Assembly: GCF_001428605.1 (NCBI RefSeq)
Contig: NZ_LMID01000014.1
Coordinates: forward strand, 62,972-126,971
Source of the DNA: Sphingomonas sp. Root720
Lineage (GTDB): Bacteria; Pseudomonadota; Alphaproteobacteria; Sphingomonadales; Sphingomonadaceae
DNA: 64,000 bases
Reading direction: 5' to 3'
A program made the position numbers and the translations under genes. Below are positions 16,504 to 24,015 of this stretch, in pieces (position 1 is the stretch's first letter; each line of letters starts with the position of its first letter). Under the pieces are notes generated by a model. The model worked only from the letters and a program-made list of their open reading frames with translations, made no database searches and was not told where the DNA came from.

Positions 16504-17769
16504 TTAGGCGACTGCGACGAACGAGTCGGCCGTGATGTCCGCGGCATTGATGCCGATGAGCTTGATGTACGAGTCGATGACACCCGGGGTGGTGAGGGTG
16601 TCCGAGTCGTAGAACAGGTAGGTGTCGGTGCCGACGGTAACGGCGGCAATGTCACTATCGTCACCGGCGGTGATGAGCGCCTGAGCCGCAGCCTTGGCCG
16701 CCGCAAAGGTGTTGGTGACGGTGCCCGAGACGACATGCAGGACATCGCTCGGAGCCGAGCCGAGGTCGATCAGGTCGTCTTCGACGCTGAAGTCGGTGAT
16801 GACGTCGTAATATTTGCCAGTACCGATCGTGATTTCAGCAGCATCGCCTGCCTCGAAGACGAAGACATCTTCACCCTCGCCGCCGCTCAGAACGTCGGCG
16901 CCGGTGCCGCCGCTGATCACGTCGTCACCCTTGTCGCCCTGGACGATGTCGTTGCCGATACCGCCCGAGACGGTGTCGTCGTCGGCGCCACCGCGAAGGC
17001 TGTCATTGCCGGCGCCGCCGTCGATGATGTCTTCGCCCTTGTTGCCGTTGATCGAGTCGTTGCCGAGGCCAGTGCCGCCAACGATGCTGTCGTCGCCCGC
17101 GCCGCCGAGGAGACGGTCGTTGCCGGCGCCGCCGTCGATGGTGTCGTCGCCGGCATTGCCGTTGACATAGTCGTTGCCTGCGCCAGCGGTGATGACGTCA
17201 GCGCCGTCATCGACGGTGCCGCTCGGTGCCACGACGTTACCATAGATATGGTCGTTGCCGCTGCCGCCAGCGAGGGTGTCGCCGCCGAGGCCGCCGCTGA
17301 TGTAGAGAGCGCCCGTGCTGCCAACGTTGCTGACGGTGTCATCGCCGTCGTCGCCGAAAATGACAAAGTTGCCCGCACCACCAGTGATGCTGATGCTGTC
17401 GTCGCCATCATCGCCATGGACGAGGTGATCGCCGTCACCGGCCACGGTGATCTTGTCGTCGCCGGCAAAGGCAATGACCGAGTTGCCGCCATCGGTCGTG
17501 GAAGAGAGCGTGTCCGCGACATCGCTGCCGATGATGATCTGACCGCCGGTGGCAACGAACAGCGTGCTCGCGTCCGCCAGGGTGTCCGCAGCGAAGGTGA
17601 GCGTCTGCCCGCCGCCTGCCAGCGTGACGGTAGCGACCTGAAGGCCGCTTGCTTCATTCAGCGTGACCGTGATGTCGGTCGGCGCAAGCGTCGAGAAGAC
17701 CAGCGTGTCGCCCGCAGCGAGCGCAGTTGCCTGGGCCTGAGTACCCTCTTCGAAAATAAAACCTGCCAT
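16504..17769 (-). CDS. RTX calcium-binding protein, probable type I secretion substrate
   Basis: A 421-residue, very acidic protein with no Cys and no Sec signal peptide. Residues about 95-300 contain many nonapeptide repeats of the GGxGxDxhx type (GGAGNDRLLG, GNAGDDTIDG, GGIGNDIVQG), which form Ca2+-binding parallel beta-rolls. The tail (from about 300) has the DVFVFEAGDAAEITIG and DVITDFSVEDDLIDLG pattern that commonly precedes the uncleaved C-terminal T1SS signal, and it ends in hydrophobic residues (FVAVA). The N-terminal 90 residues form a Thr/Ala-rich beta domain. GGAGG precedes the ATG. A complete T1SS lies directly upstream on the same strand. A surface-layer or matrix protein is likely. 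An enzymatic domain is not seen. Confidence 0.92.
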   Translation of the reverse strand: MAGFIFEEGTQAQATALAAGDTLVFSTLAPTDITVTLNEASGLQVATVTLAGGGQTLTFAADTLADASTLFVATGGQIIIGSDVADTLSSTTDGGNSVIAFAGDDKITVAGDGDHLVHGDDGDDSISITGGAGNFVIFGDDGDDTVSNVGSTGALYISGGLGGDTLAGGSGNDHIYGNVVAPSGTVDDGADVITAGAGNDYVNGNAGDDTIDGGAGNDRLLGGAGDDSIVGGTGLGNDSINGNKGEDIIDGGAGNDSLRGGADDDTVSGGIGNDIVQGDKGDDVISGGTGADVLSGGEGEDVFVFEAGDAAEITIGTGKYYDVITDFSVEDDLIDLGSAPSDVLHVVSGTVTNTFAAAKAAAQALITAGDDSDIAAVTVGTDTYLFYDSDTLTTPGVIDSYIKLIGINAADITADSFVAVA

Positions 17770-18158
17770 TAGAACCTCCAGTTTGAACCTTACCCGGGCA
17801 AGCAGCGTGCCACCTCCCCGTTTTCACGAGCGGGAGACACCACTTGCCGCTCGCGAACCGATCCCCCACGGCATGGTTCGACGAGCAAGCCCAGTACGTT
17901 GCTTAGCCAAGCTTTCTCAACCGCGCAACAGACAAAAGCGCACCGCAACATGGCCGATTGCACTATCTTATCCGCACGTTAGCGCCATCGAGTCGGCCCG
18001 GGCCATTTCAAACGCAACAATAATATCGAAAATGATGCGGGAACGAAGCCGATTTCCGCTGTTTTTCAATGGGGCGTTCAATAGATTGAGTAAATCTCGA
18101 CCGATGGAAGCGGCTTCGCCAGCAATCGCAGCCATCCGCACCGCCGCTGTTCGCTGCT
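17770..18158. other. Long leader/promoter region of the RTX gene
   Basis: 389 bases without a convincing gene, lying upstream of the minus-strand RTX gene and downstream of the sulfotransferase. Base composition is less GC-rich between about 17940 and 18080, a likely promoter area. A short inverted repeat, CGAGCGG (17827-17833) with CCGCTCG (17847-17853), would form a hairpin in the RTX leader about 60-80 bases before the start codon. This suggests the RTX gene has its own regulated, highly expressed transcript. Confidence 0.5.
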
Positions 18159-18929
18159 TTAGGACCAGTTTCGGGTCCATGCGTCGACCGCCAGCCCGGA
18201 GACGGCTTCGAATCGGGCGATATCCTTGCGATAGAGCTCCGCGAGCAAGGCCCGATCGGTGGCTTCCAGCCGAGAGGGATAATCGATCGCCCTTGCCGGA
18301 TGGACGGTGCGGCGCGGTATGAATCCGGGCGGCTTCGCGCCCAGGAACTCGCAAATCGCGTCTATCTGCGCCTGTGGTTCTTGCTGCAACTGCTCGGAGT
18401 GTAGCAGCAGGCACTGCTCACGGGGGAAGAGCGCGAAGAGGCGTTCCGCCTGCGCCCCGTAGAAGCCGCGCTCGACATAGCTGAAGACGCGATGATGGCC
18501 CGGAGCCGTGGGATCGCCCACGGCGACCCGTTCGCGTCCGTCGCGGATGCACCAGGCGAAGGGCCGGTCTTCCTTCCGCTTGGCATATTCCATCTTCCAG
18601 TGCGACCAGGCCCGCTCGACGGGATCGCGCAGCAGGAGGATGATCCGCATCGCCGGATTATAGCGGGCGATGCGTTCCAGGGCGTTCGGCCAGTAGCTGT
18701 AGATCGGGGTCGCCTCGCCGCGCAGGCGGTCGTCCGCTTCGAATAGCTCATGATAGGTCGAATAGTCCGGATCGGACCAGTCTATGGCGGCTTCCTCGTC
18801 GAAGAAATGCGCCTCCTTCACCGCGGGCATCTGGATGCCCGGCAGAGCGCGCAGATATTCGAACAGGGCGCTGGTGCCGCCTTTCTGGACCCCGGCAATC
18901 AGGAAATCGACCTTGCGCGTCTCCGTCAT
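18159..18929 (-). CDS. Sulfotransferase (PAPS-dependent)
   Basis: A 256-residue protein with classic sulfotransferase landmarks: the 5'-phosphosulfate loop FLIAGVQKGGTSALFEYL at residues 9-26, KEAHFFDEE, and the 3'-phosphate site ILLLRDPVERAWSHW near 96-110. The length equals the heparan/bacterial sulfotransferase domain. Its ATG overlaps the stop of the HlyD-like adaptor gene by ATGA, so it is coupled to the T1SS operon, which is unusual for an exporter operon. Candidate acceptors are the surface glycan or glycans on the RTX protein, which is inference. No PAPS-synthesis genes are in the window. Confidence 0.88.
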   Translation of the reverse strand: MTETRKVDFLIAGVQKGGTSALFEYLRALPGIQMPAVKEAHFFDEEAAIDWSDPDYSTYHELFEADDRLRGEATPIYSYWPNALERIARYNPAMRIILLLRDPVERAWSHWKMEYAKRKEDRPFAWCIRDGRERVAVGDPTAPGHHRVFSYVERGFYGAQAERLFALFPREQCLLLHSEQLQQEPQAQIDAICEFLGAKPPGFIPRRTVHPARAIDYPSRLEATDRALLAELYRKDIARFEAVSGLAVDAWTRNWS

Positions 18930-20323
18930 TTCTCGCGCATGGCGTCGTGCATCGCGACCGTGAAGGGCTGCACCAGATAGGTGAGGATGGACCGGGATCC
19001 CGTCGCGATCGCGACGCTCGCCTGCATACCGGGGGTCAGCTTGACCTCGGGACCCGCGGCGGCCAGCTCGGCTGGGGTGATCGTCACCTCGGCTATGAAA
19101 TGCGACGCGCCGGTCTTCTCGTTCACCCGCGCATCGGCCGATACGAGCGTGACATGGCCTTCGATCGGCGGCGTCGTCCGCGTCGTGTAGGCGGTCAGCG
19201 TGACGCGCGCGAGCATCCCGGGGCGGACGTCCGCGATATCCTTCGGCGAAATCTCCGCCGAAACGACCATCCTGGCGTTGGCCGGGACGATCTGCATCAG
19301 CAATTGCCCCTGCGTGGCGACCCCGCCTTCGGTGAACTGGCTCAGGTTGAACACATAGCCGTCCACCGGAGAGCGGATCTCGGTCTGGTTGAGCTGCTCG
19401 AGCACCGCCCGCAATTTGGGCTCGTTCTCGGCAAGCTGTTCCTGCGCGGCGCGGATACCGTCGGCGACCTCGGTCTGATGCCGGTCCTGAAGCTGGGCGA
19501 TCTGCAGCTGGATCTCGCCGATCGACTGGCGCGCGCGCGCCATGTCCGAGGTGATCGATCCGCGTTGGCCCTTGACCGCGACCGCGTTGCGCTCGAGCGC
19601 GAGCAGGCGGCTGTTGGGGGCATAGCCCTGGCGGCTCAATTCGCGCACGCCTTCGAGCTCCTGCTGCACCAGTTTCCCCTGGTCGTTGATCGCATCGGCC
19701 TGAATGCGCATGCCGCCGATCTGGGTCGCCAACTGGTCGGCTTGCGAACGCAATACCTGCGCCTGGCTGCGATAGAGAAGCGTCCGTGTCTGGAACAGCG
19801 CGCGCTGGGTCGCGAGGAGCGTCGCGATGCGGGGATCGGAGGCTCGACTGGTCAATGACGGCGGGAAGCTGATGTCGGCGGCGTTGGCGGCTTCCGCCTC
19901 GAAGCGGGCGATATTGGCGTACGCGCTGTCGACATTGCTCTGATAGACGTCGACGACGGCGCGGTTCTGCGTGCTGTCGAACCGGATCAGCAATTGCCCC
20001 TTGGCCACGCGCTGGCCCTCGCGGACGAAGATGTCCCGGACAATGCCGCCTTCCAGCCGTTTGATATCCTTGCTGTTATTCTCCACGCGCACGACGCCGG
20101 GCGCAAGAACGGCCCCCGATATCGACAGAAAGGCCCACAGCAGCAAGCCGACCGCAAGCACGCCCACGAGTATGCTGCCCGCGACGATCGGCCGGCGCAC
20201 GCGCTGACGCATCGTCTCGTCGTCGATGGGAATGCCGACGGCATAGGCCGCGGTATCGTCATCGCTATCTTCGGTTCCTTCGGGCCGGCCGAGAAGGCGC
20301 CGGAAATCGGGGAGGAGATTCAC
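18926..20323 (-). CDS. HlyD-family membrane fusion protein of a type I secretion system
   Basis: A 465-residue periplasmic adaptor. A cytoplasmic N-terminus of about 47 residues is followed by one membrane segment (IVAGSILVGVLAVGLLLWAFL, about 46-66). A first lipoyl half-motif (KRLEGGIVRDIFVREGQRVAKGQLLIRFD), a long coiled-coil hairpin (about 120-320) rich in Gln/Ala/Arg, the second lipoyl half (NQTEIRSPVDGYVFNLSQFTEG) and a beta-barrel come next. The sequence is close to the PrtE/HlyD group. It overlaps the ABC gene upstream and the sulfotransferase downstream, each by ATGA. It links the ABC exporter in the inner membrane to the TolC-like channel encoded just upstream. Confidence 0.95.
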   Translation of the reverse strand: MNLLPDFRRLLGRPEGTEDSDDDTAAYAVGIPIDDETMRQRVRRPIVAGSILVGVLAVGLLLWAFLSISGAVLAPGVVRVENNSKDIKRLEGGIVRDIFVREGQRVAKGQLLIRFDSTQNRAVVDVYQSNVDSAYANIARFEAEAANAADISFPPSLTSRASDPRIATLLATQRALFQTRTLLYRSQAQVLRSQADQLATQIGGMRIQADAINDQGKLVQQELEGVRELSRQGYAPNSRLLALERNAVAVKGQRGSITSDMARARQSIGEIQLQIAQLQDRHQTEVADGIRAAQEQLAENEPKLRAVLEQLNQTEIRSPVDGYVFNLSQFTEGGVATQGQLLMQIVPANARMVVSAEISPKDIADVRPGMLARVTLTAYTTRTTPPIEGHVTLVSADARVNEKTGASHFIAEVTITPAELAAAGPEVKLTPGMQASVAIATGSRSILTYLVQPFTVAMHDAMREK

Positions 20324-22053
20324 GATTTCACCTCCGCCAGCGCCGGTCGCTTATTGCTGGCCTGGACGGCCCGCAACACATCCTCGCGCGGGCCATATTG
20401 CGCGAGATGGCCGTCGCGCATCACCATCAGCTTGTCGGCGTTGGCGAACAGGCTGGGCTTGTGCGACACCATCACCACCGTGCCCCCGCGCGCCTTCACG
20501 CCGGCGAGCGCCTGGATGAGCGCGGCTTCGCCTTCGCCGTCGAGATTGGCATTGGGTTCGTCGAGAACGACCACCGCCGGATTGCCGTAAAGGGTCCGGG
20601 CCAGCCCCACACGCTGCCGCTGTCCGGCGGACAGGATCGCGCCGCTGTCGCCCAATTCGGTTTCATATCCCTTGGGGAGGCGCAGGATCAGTTCATGGGC
20701 ACCGGCCGCCTGCGCCGCCGCGACGATCGCCGCATCGTCGGCGTTGATGGCGAAGCGGCAGATATTGGCGCGCACGGTGCCGGCGAACAACTCGGTATCC
20801 TGCGGCTGATAGGCGACATGCCGGCCGAAATCGGAGCGTTCCCAGCTGTAGACGTCCGCGCCGTCGAGCCGGACAGTGCCCGTCGTCGGCTTCCAGATAC
20901 CGACCATGAGCCGCAGCAGGGTGGACTTGCCCGCACCCGACGGGCCGATGATCCCGATCATCTCGCCAGGCTGGATCGCGAAGCTGACGTTGACCAGCAC
21001 TAGCGTCGATCCCATCGGCGCGAAGCTGACGCCTTCGAACGTGAAGCGGCCCGTGGGGGTCGGGAGCTGCGTGGCGGGCACCGGCGGCTCATATTGCTCG
21101 AGAACGTCGTCGAGCCGGCGATAGGCCTGCATGCCGTCGAACAACCCCTTCCACGCCCCGACGATCCGTTCGATGGGGGCGAGCGCGCGAGCGGACAGGA
21201 TCATATTGGCGAACAGCAGTCCGCTGGCGATGTCGCCCTGAATGATCAGCCAGGCGCCCAGCGCGATGATCACGATCTGGATGAGCATCCGCACGAACCG
21301 GATCGCAACGGTGTAGATGCTGCCCTGTTCGCCGGCGACGATGCTCATGTTCAGCGCGGTCTGCCGGAAATGCGCCCATGCCGATCCCAGCGTCGGCAGC
21401 ATGCCGAGGGCCCGGACGACCTCCGCGTTGCGCAGCGCCGCGTCGGTGAACGAATAGCTGCGGATGGACGCTTCGCTCTGCTTCTTGAGGGCGCCGTGCG
21501 TGGCGCGATCCTGCAGCACGGCCAGGAGCAGCAAGACGCCGCCGCCGAGAAGCGTGACGAAACCGATCCAGGGATCGATCAGGAACAGGATTCCCATGAA
21601 GAGGGGAATCCACGGCAGATCGAACAATATGCCGATCCCGCCGCCTGAAACCATGCTGCGCACCGCGTCCAGGTCGCGCAGCGCCTGGGCCTGGGCCCCG
21701 CCGCGACGGCGAACGACAAGTTCGAACAGCGCCGCGAAGGTGTTGCTGGCCAGCCGGCGGTCGAAGGCGACCCCGAAATTGATCAACACCTGCGTACGGA
21801 AATGATCGAGTATGCCCGAGATGAGGAAGACGAACACGGCGCCGATCGTCAGGACGATGAGCGTGGCGCCGCTATGGCTGGACAACACCCGGCTGTAGAT
21901 CTGATTGGTGTAGATCGGCAACGCCAGATAAAGCAGGTTGCTCGCCAGGCTGAACAGCGAGGCGAACAGGAAGGACTGCTTCCCCATCGCCAGCGCGTCC
22001 CGCAGCAGGTTCGGCTTTTCGTCGCGTTTGCTAGCAGTCATCGGAGCAGACAC
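20320..22053 (-). CDS. Type I secretion ABC transporter (PrtD-type permease/ATPase)
   Basis: A 577-residue half-transporter. The N-terminal half has about six membrane segments (for example FASLFSLASNLLYLALPIY and LIVLTIGAVFVFLISGIL) and no C39 peptidase domain, as in PrtD/HasD exporters. The ATPase half shows Walker A GPSGAGKST near residue 370, signature LSAGQRQRVGLA near 472, Walker B VVVLDEPNANLD near 495 and a switch VSHKPS. The start is GTG 22053, and an in-frame ATG four codons in is an alternative. With the neighbouring HlyD and TolC proteins it forms a full export channel, most likely for the RTX protein at 16504-17769. Confidence 0.95.
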   Translation of the reverse strand: MSAPMTASKRDEKPNLLRDALAMGKQSFLFASLFSLASNLLYLALPIYTNQIYSRVLSSHSGATLIVLTIGAVFVFLISGILDHFRTQVLINFGVAFDRRLASNTFAALFELVVRRRGGAQAQALRDLDAVRSMVSGGGIGILFDLPWIPLFMGILFLIDPWIGFVTLLGGGVLLLLAVLQDRATHGALKKQSEASIRSYSFTDAALRNAEVVRALGMLPTLGSAWAHFRQTALNMSIVAGEQGSIYTVAIRFVRMLIQIVIIALGAWLIIQGDIASGLLFANMILSARALAPIERIVGAWKGLFDGMQAYRRLDDVLEQYEPPVPATQLPTPTGRFTFEGVSFAPMGSTLVLVNVSFAIQPGEMIGIIGPSGAGKSTLLRLMVGIWKPTTGTVRLDGADVYSWERSDFGRHVAYQPQDTELFAGTVRANICRFAINADDAAIVAAAQAAGAHELILRLPKGYETELGDSGAILSAGQRQRVGLARTLYGNPAVVVLDEPNANLDGEGEAALIQALAGVKARGGTVVMVSHKPSLFANADKLMVMRDGHLAQYGPREDVLRAVQASNKRPALAEVKS

Positions 22054-22132
22054 AATCCTGAACGAGGCGCCGACCGGTCATGGGCTGGCCGTGCGGCTAC
22101 TATCATGCCGCAAAAGCTGCGGCGAAGGCTTT

Positions 22133-23764
22133 TCATCGCGGCGCGTCGCTGCCCGGCGCGGTTTCATAGTCCCGCACCGTATCCGGAAGCTGGTCGGACG
22201 GTACCAGCTTGCTCTCGCGGATCGGCTGCAGAGGTTCGGACGTAAAGCGCCGATCGGGCGTGGCCGGCATGGTCATGCCACCGTTCGGCTTCGGCTGGCC
22301 CTGGCCACGCAGGTCGGGCTTGCGAGGGGAGGTCGGGCTGGCCGAGCCGATGTGATCGAGCAGCATCAGCGGCGGTTCGACCGGCAACATGCCGCGCCAG
22401 CGCACCTTCTTGAACTCGGCGTCGGGGTCCTTGGCGGGGATGGCGGAGTTGACGGTCCGCGCGTCGAGCCGGCCCATAGCGAGCAGCAGCGAGGCCCGCG
22501 CGACATATTCCTGATAGCGATTTGAGAGCAGGCCCAGCTGGGACGACGCCAGTTCCTGCTCCGCATTGAGGACTTCGATCGTGCTGCGCAGCCCGAAGCG
22601 TTCCTCGCGCTGCATGCCGGTGAAGGCGATCTGCGCCGCTTCCACCTGGCGGGCACCGGTGACCACGCCGACCCGGCTCGAGGCCAATGTGCTCCACGCC
22701 GAAACGACGTCCTGCAACGCCTGGCGCCGCTCGCCGTCCACGACCGCCTGATCGGCATCGTTCAGATTCTGCGCCTGCCGGATCCGCGACCGGATGATAC
22801 CGGACTGGTAAAGCGGCTGGGTTACGGTCAGCTGAGCCGTCACGGCGGTGCTATAGTCGCGGCGGTCGAACGGCGACAGCTGGCCGACCTTGCCCGCCTG
22901 CGCCGTTATGACGGCGCTGGGGCGTTGATTGCCGCGCTCAGCGGCGATCCTGGCGCGCGACGCTTCCTCGTTGAAGCGCGCCGAGGACAGCTGCGCGTTT
23001 TCCTCGGTCGCGATGGCGAAGGCTTCGTCGATCGTCGCGGGAAGACCGGGAAGCTCGGGCAGCGGCTGCAACTCGCCGGGCGAATGGCCGACGATCTGCA
23101 GATACTGGCCCCGGCTCACCTGAAGCTGGGCTTCGGCGGCGGACAACTGGGTCTCGCCCGATGCGAGGCGGAGATCGGCCTGGGCGACGTCGGTGATCGT
23201 CACGTCGCGGACCTTGCGCTTGGCGCGGCGTTCGATGAGCTGGTCGCGGAGCGCGGCGACATTCTCGCGCGCTACTTCCAGCCGCTGCTGGTCGCGCAGC
23301 ACCGCGGCATAGACTGCGATGACCTGGCGGACCACCTCGCCCTCGGCGCGTCGCAGCGTCTCCTCGCTTGCCTGCACATTGGCCCTGGCCTCGGCCAGCT
23401 GTCCGCGAAAGCGGCCGCCGCTATAGACCTGCTGGCGCAGGTTCAGCGACAGCTCACCCGTATTCTTGTCGCTCTCCAAGCTGCGCAGCTTGCTATATTC
23501 ATAGAGGCCGGTCGCGTTGAGCGACAGGGTCGGCCCATATTGTCCCCGCGTCTGGACATAGTTCTCGTTGACGCTCTTCTGGCGATAGCGCTGCTCGACG
23601 AGCGTGGGGTTGCGGGCATAGGCTGCCTCGACCGCGTCCATCAGCGTTTCGGCGTGCACCGGGGGCGACGCGCAGAGGAGCAAGGCCGAGCCCAGCATCA
23701 AACGCCAGGCGCGTGCACGGTTCTGGATCTGTCGATGATCGGTGCGGTGCTTTTCGATGATCAT
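22133..23764 (-). CDS. TolC-family outer-membrane channel of the type I system
   Basis: About 543 residues. A signal sequence (LMLGSALLLCASPPVHAE) is followed by TLMDAVEAAYARNPTL, the usual beginning of mature TolC proteins. Two long helical repeats rich in Ala/Gln/Arg follow (QVYSGGRFRGQLAEARANV and a second copy with QPLYQSGIIRSRIRQAQ), plus the VLNAEQELASSQL segment. The C-terminal 90 residues are Pro-rich and variable. ATG 23764 (MIIEKH) was chosen, and the frame is open to another ATG at 23830. It lies 79 bases before the ABC gene and is probably the first gene of the operon. It is divergent from the giant gene at 24016. Confidence 0.93.
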   Translation of the reverse strand: MIIEKHRTDHRQIQNRARAWRLMLGSALLLCASPPVHAETLMDAVEAAYARNPTLVEQRYRQKSVNENYVQTRGQYGPTLSLNATGLYEYSKLRSLESDKNTGELSLNLRQQVYSGGRFRGQLAEARANVQASEETLRRAEGEVVRQVIAVYAAVLRDQQRLEVARENVAALRDQLIERRAKRKVRDVTITDVAQADLRLASGETQLSAAEAQLQVSRGQYLQIVGHSPGELQPLPELPGLPATIDEAFAIATEENAQLSSARFNEEASRARIAAERGNQRPSAVITAQAGKVGQLSPFDRRDYSTAVTAQLTVTQPLYQSGIIRSRIRQAQNLNDADQAVVDGERRQALQDVVSAWSTLASSRVGVVTGARQVEAAQIAFTGMQREERFGLRSTIEVLNAEQELASSQLGLLSNRYQEYVARASLLLAMGRLDARTVNSAIPAKDPDAEFKKVRWRGMLPVEPPLMLLDHIGSASPTSPRKPDLRGQGQPKPNGGMTMPATPDRRFTSEPLQPIRESKLVPSDQLPDTVRDYETAPGSDAPR

Positions 23765-24000
23765 CCAAATTCGCCGCCAGTTCGTGGTCGGCTCCACCCA
23801 CGGCATGCCTGTCATCCCGGGGCGCCCCATAGCTGCCTGTGCGGCGGTGTCAATTGCGATCGCGGGCTTGCTGCAGCCTTAACGGCTTGCCCTAAAAGCG
23901 TAGTTCTTCCTAAAGGACATTCTTTTCCTGGGCCGCGCCTCGGCGGTCCCCATGAGTTTCCCCGAATGGCCCGTCGCTATTTCTCCGCCGTGCTCCGCAT

Positions 24001-24006
24001 GTTAAC
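24001..24006 (+). promoter_or_regulatory. Candidate -10 element for a near-leaderless transcript
   Basis: GTTAAC ends nine bases before the ATG at 24016. No Shine-Dalgarno sequence precedes this start, consistent with initiation at or next to the first codon. A convincing -35 element was not found. Confidence 0.25.
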
Positions 24007-24015
24007 CGGCATCGC

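Noticed and set aside
16423-17772. Plus-strand open frame of 449 codons rich in Val/Ala
   Set aside because: It is the complement of the RTX repeats. Its repetitive look comes from the RTX nonapeptides.
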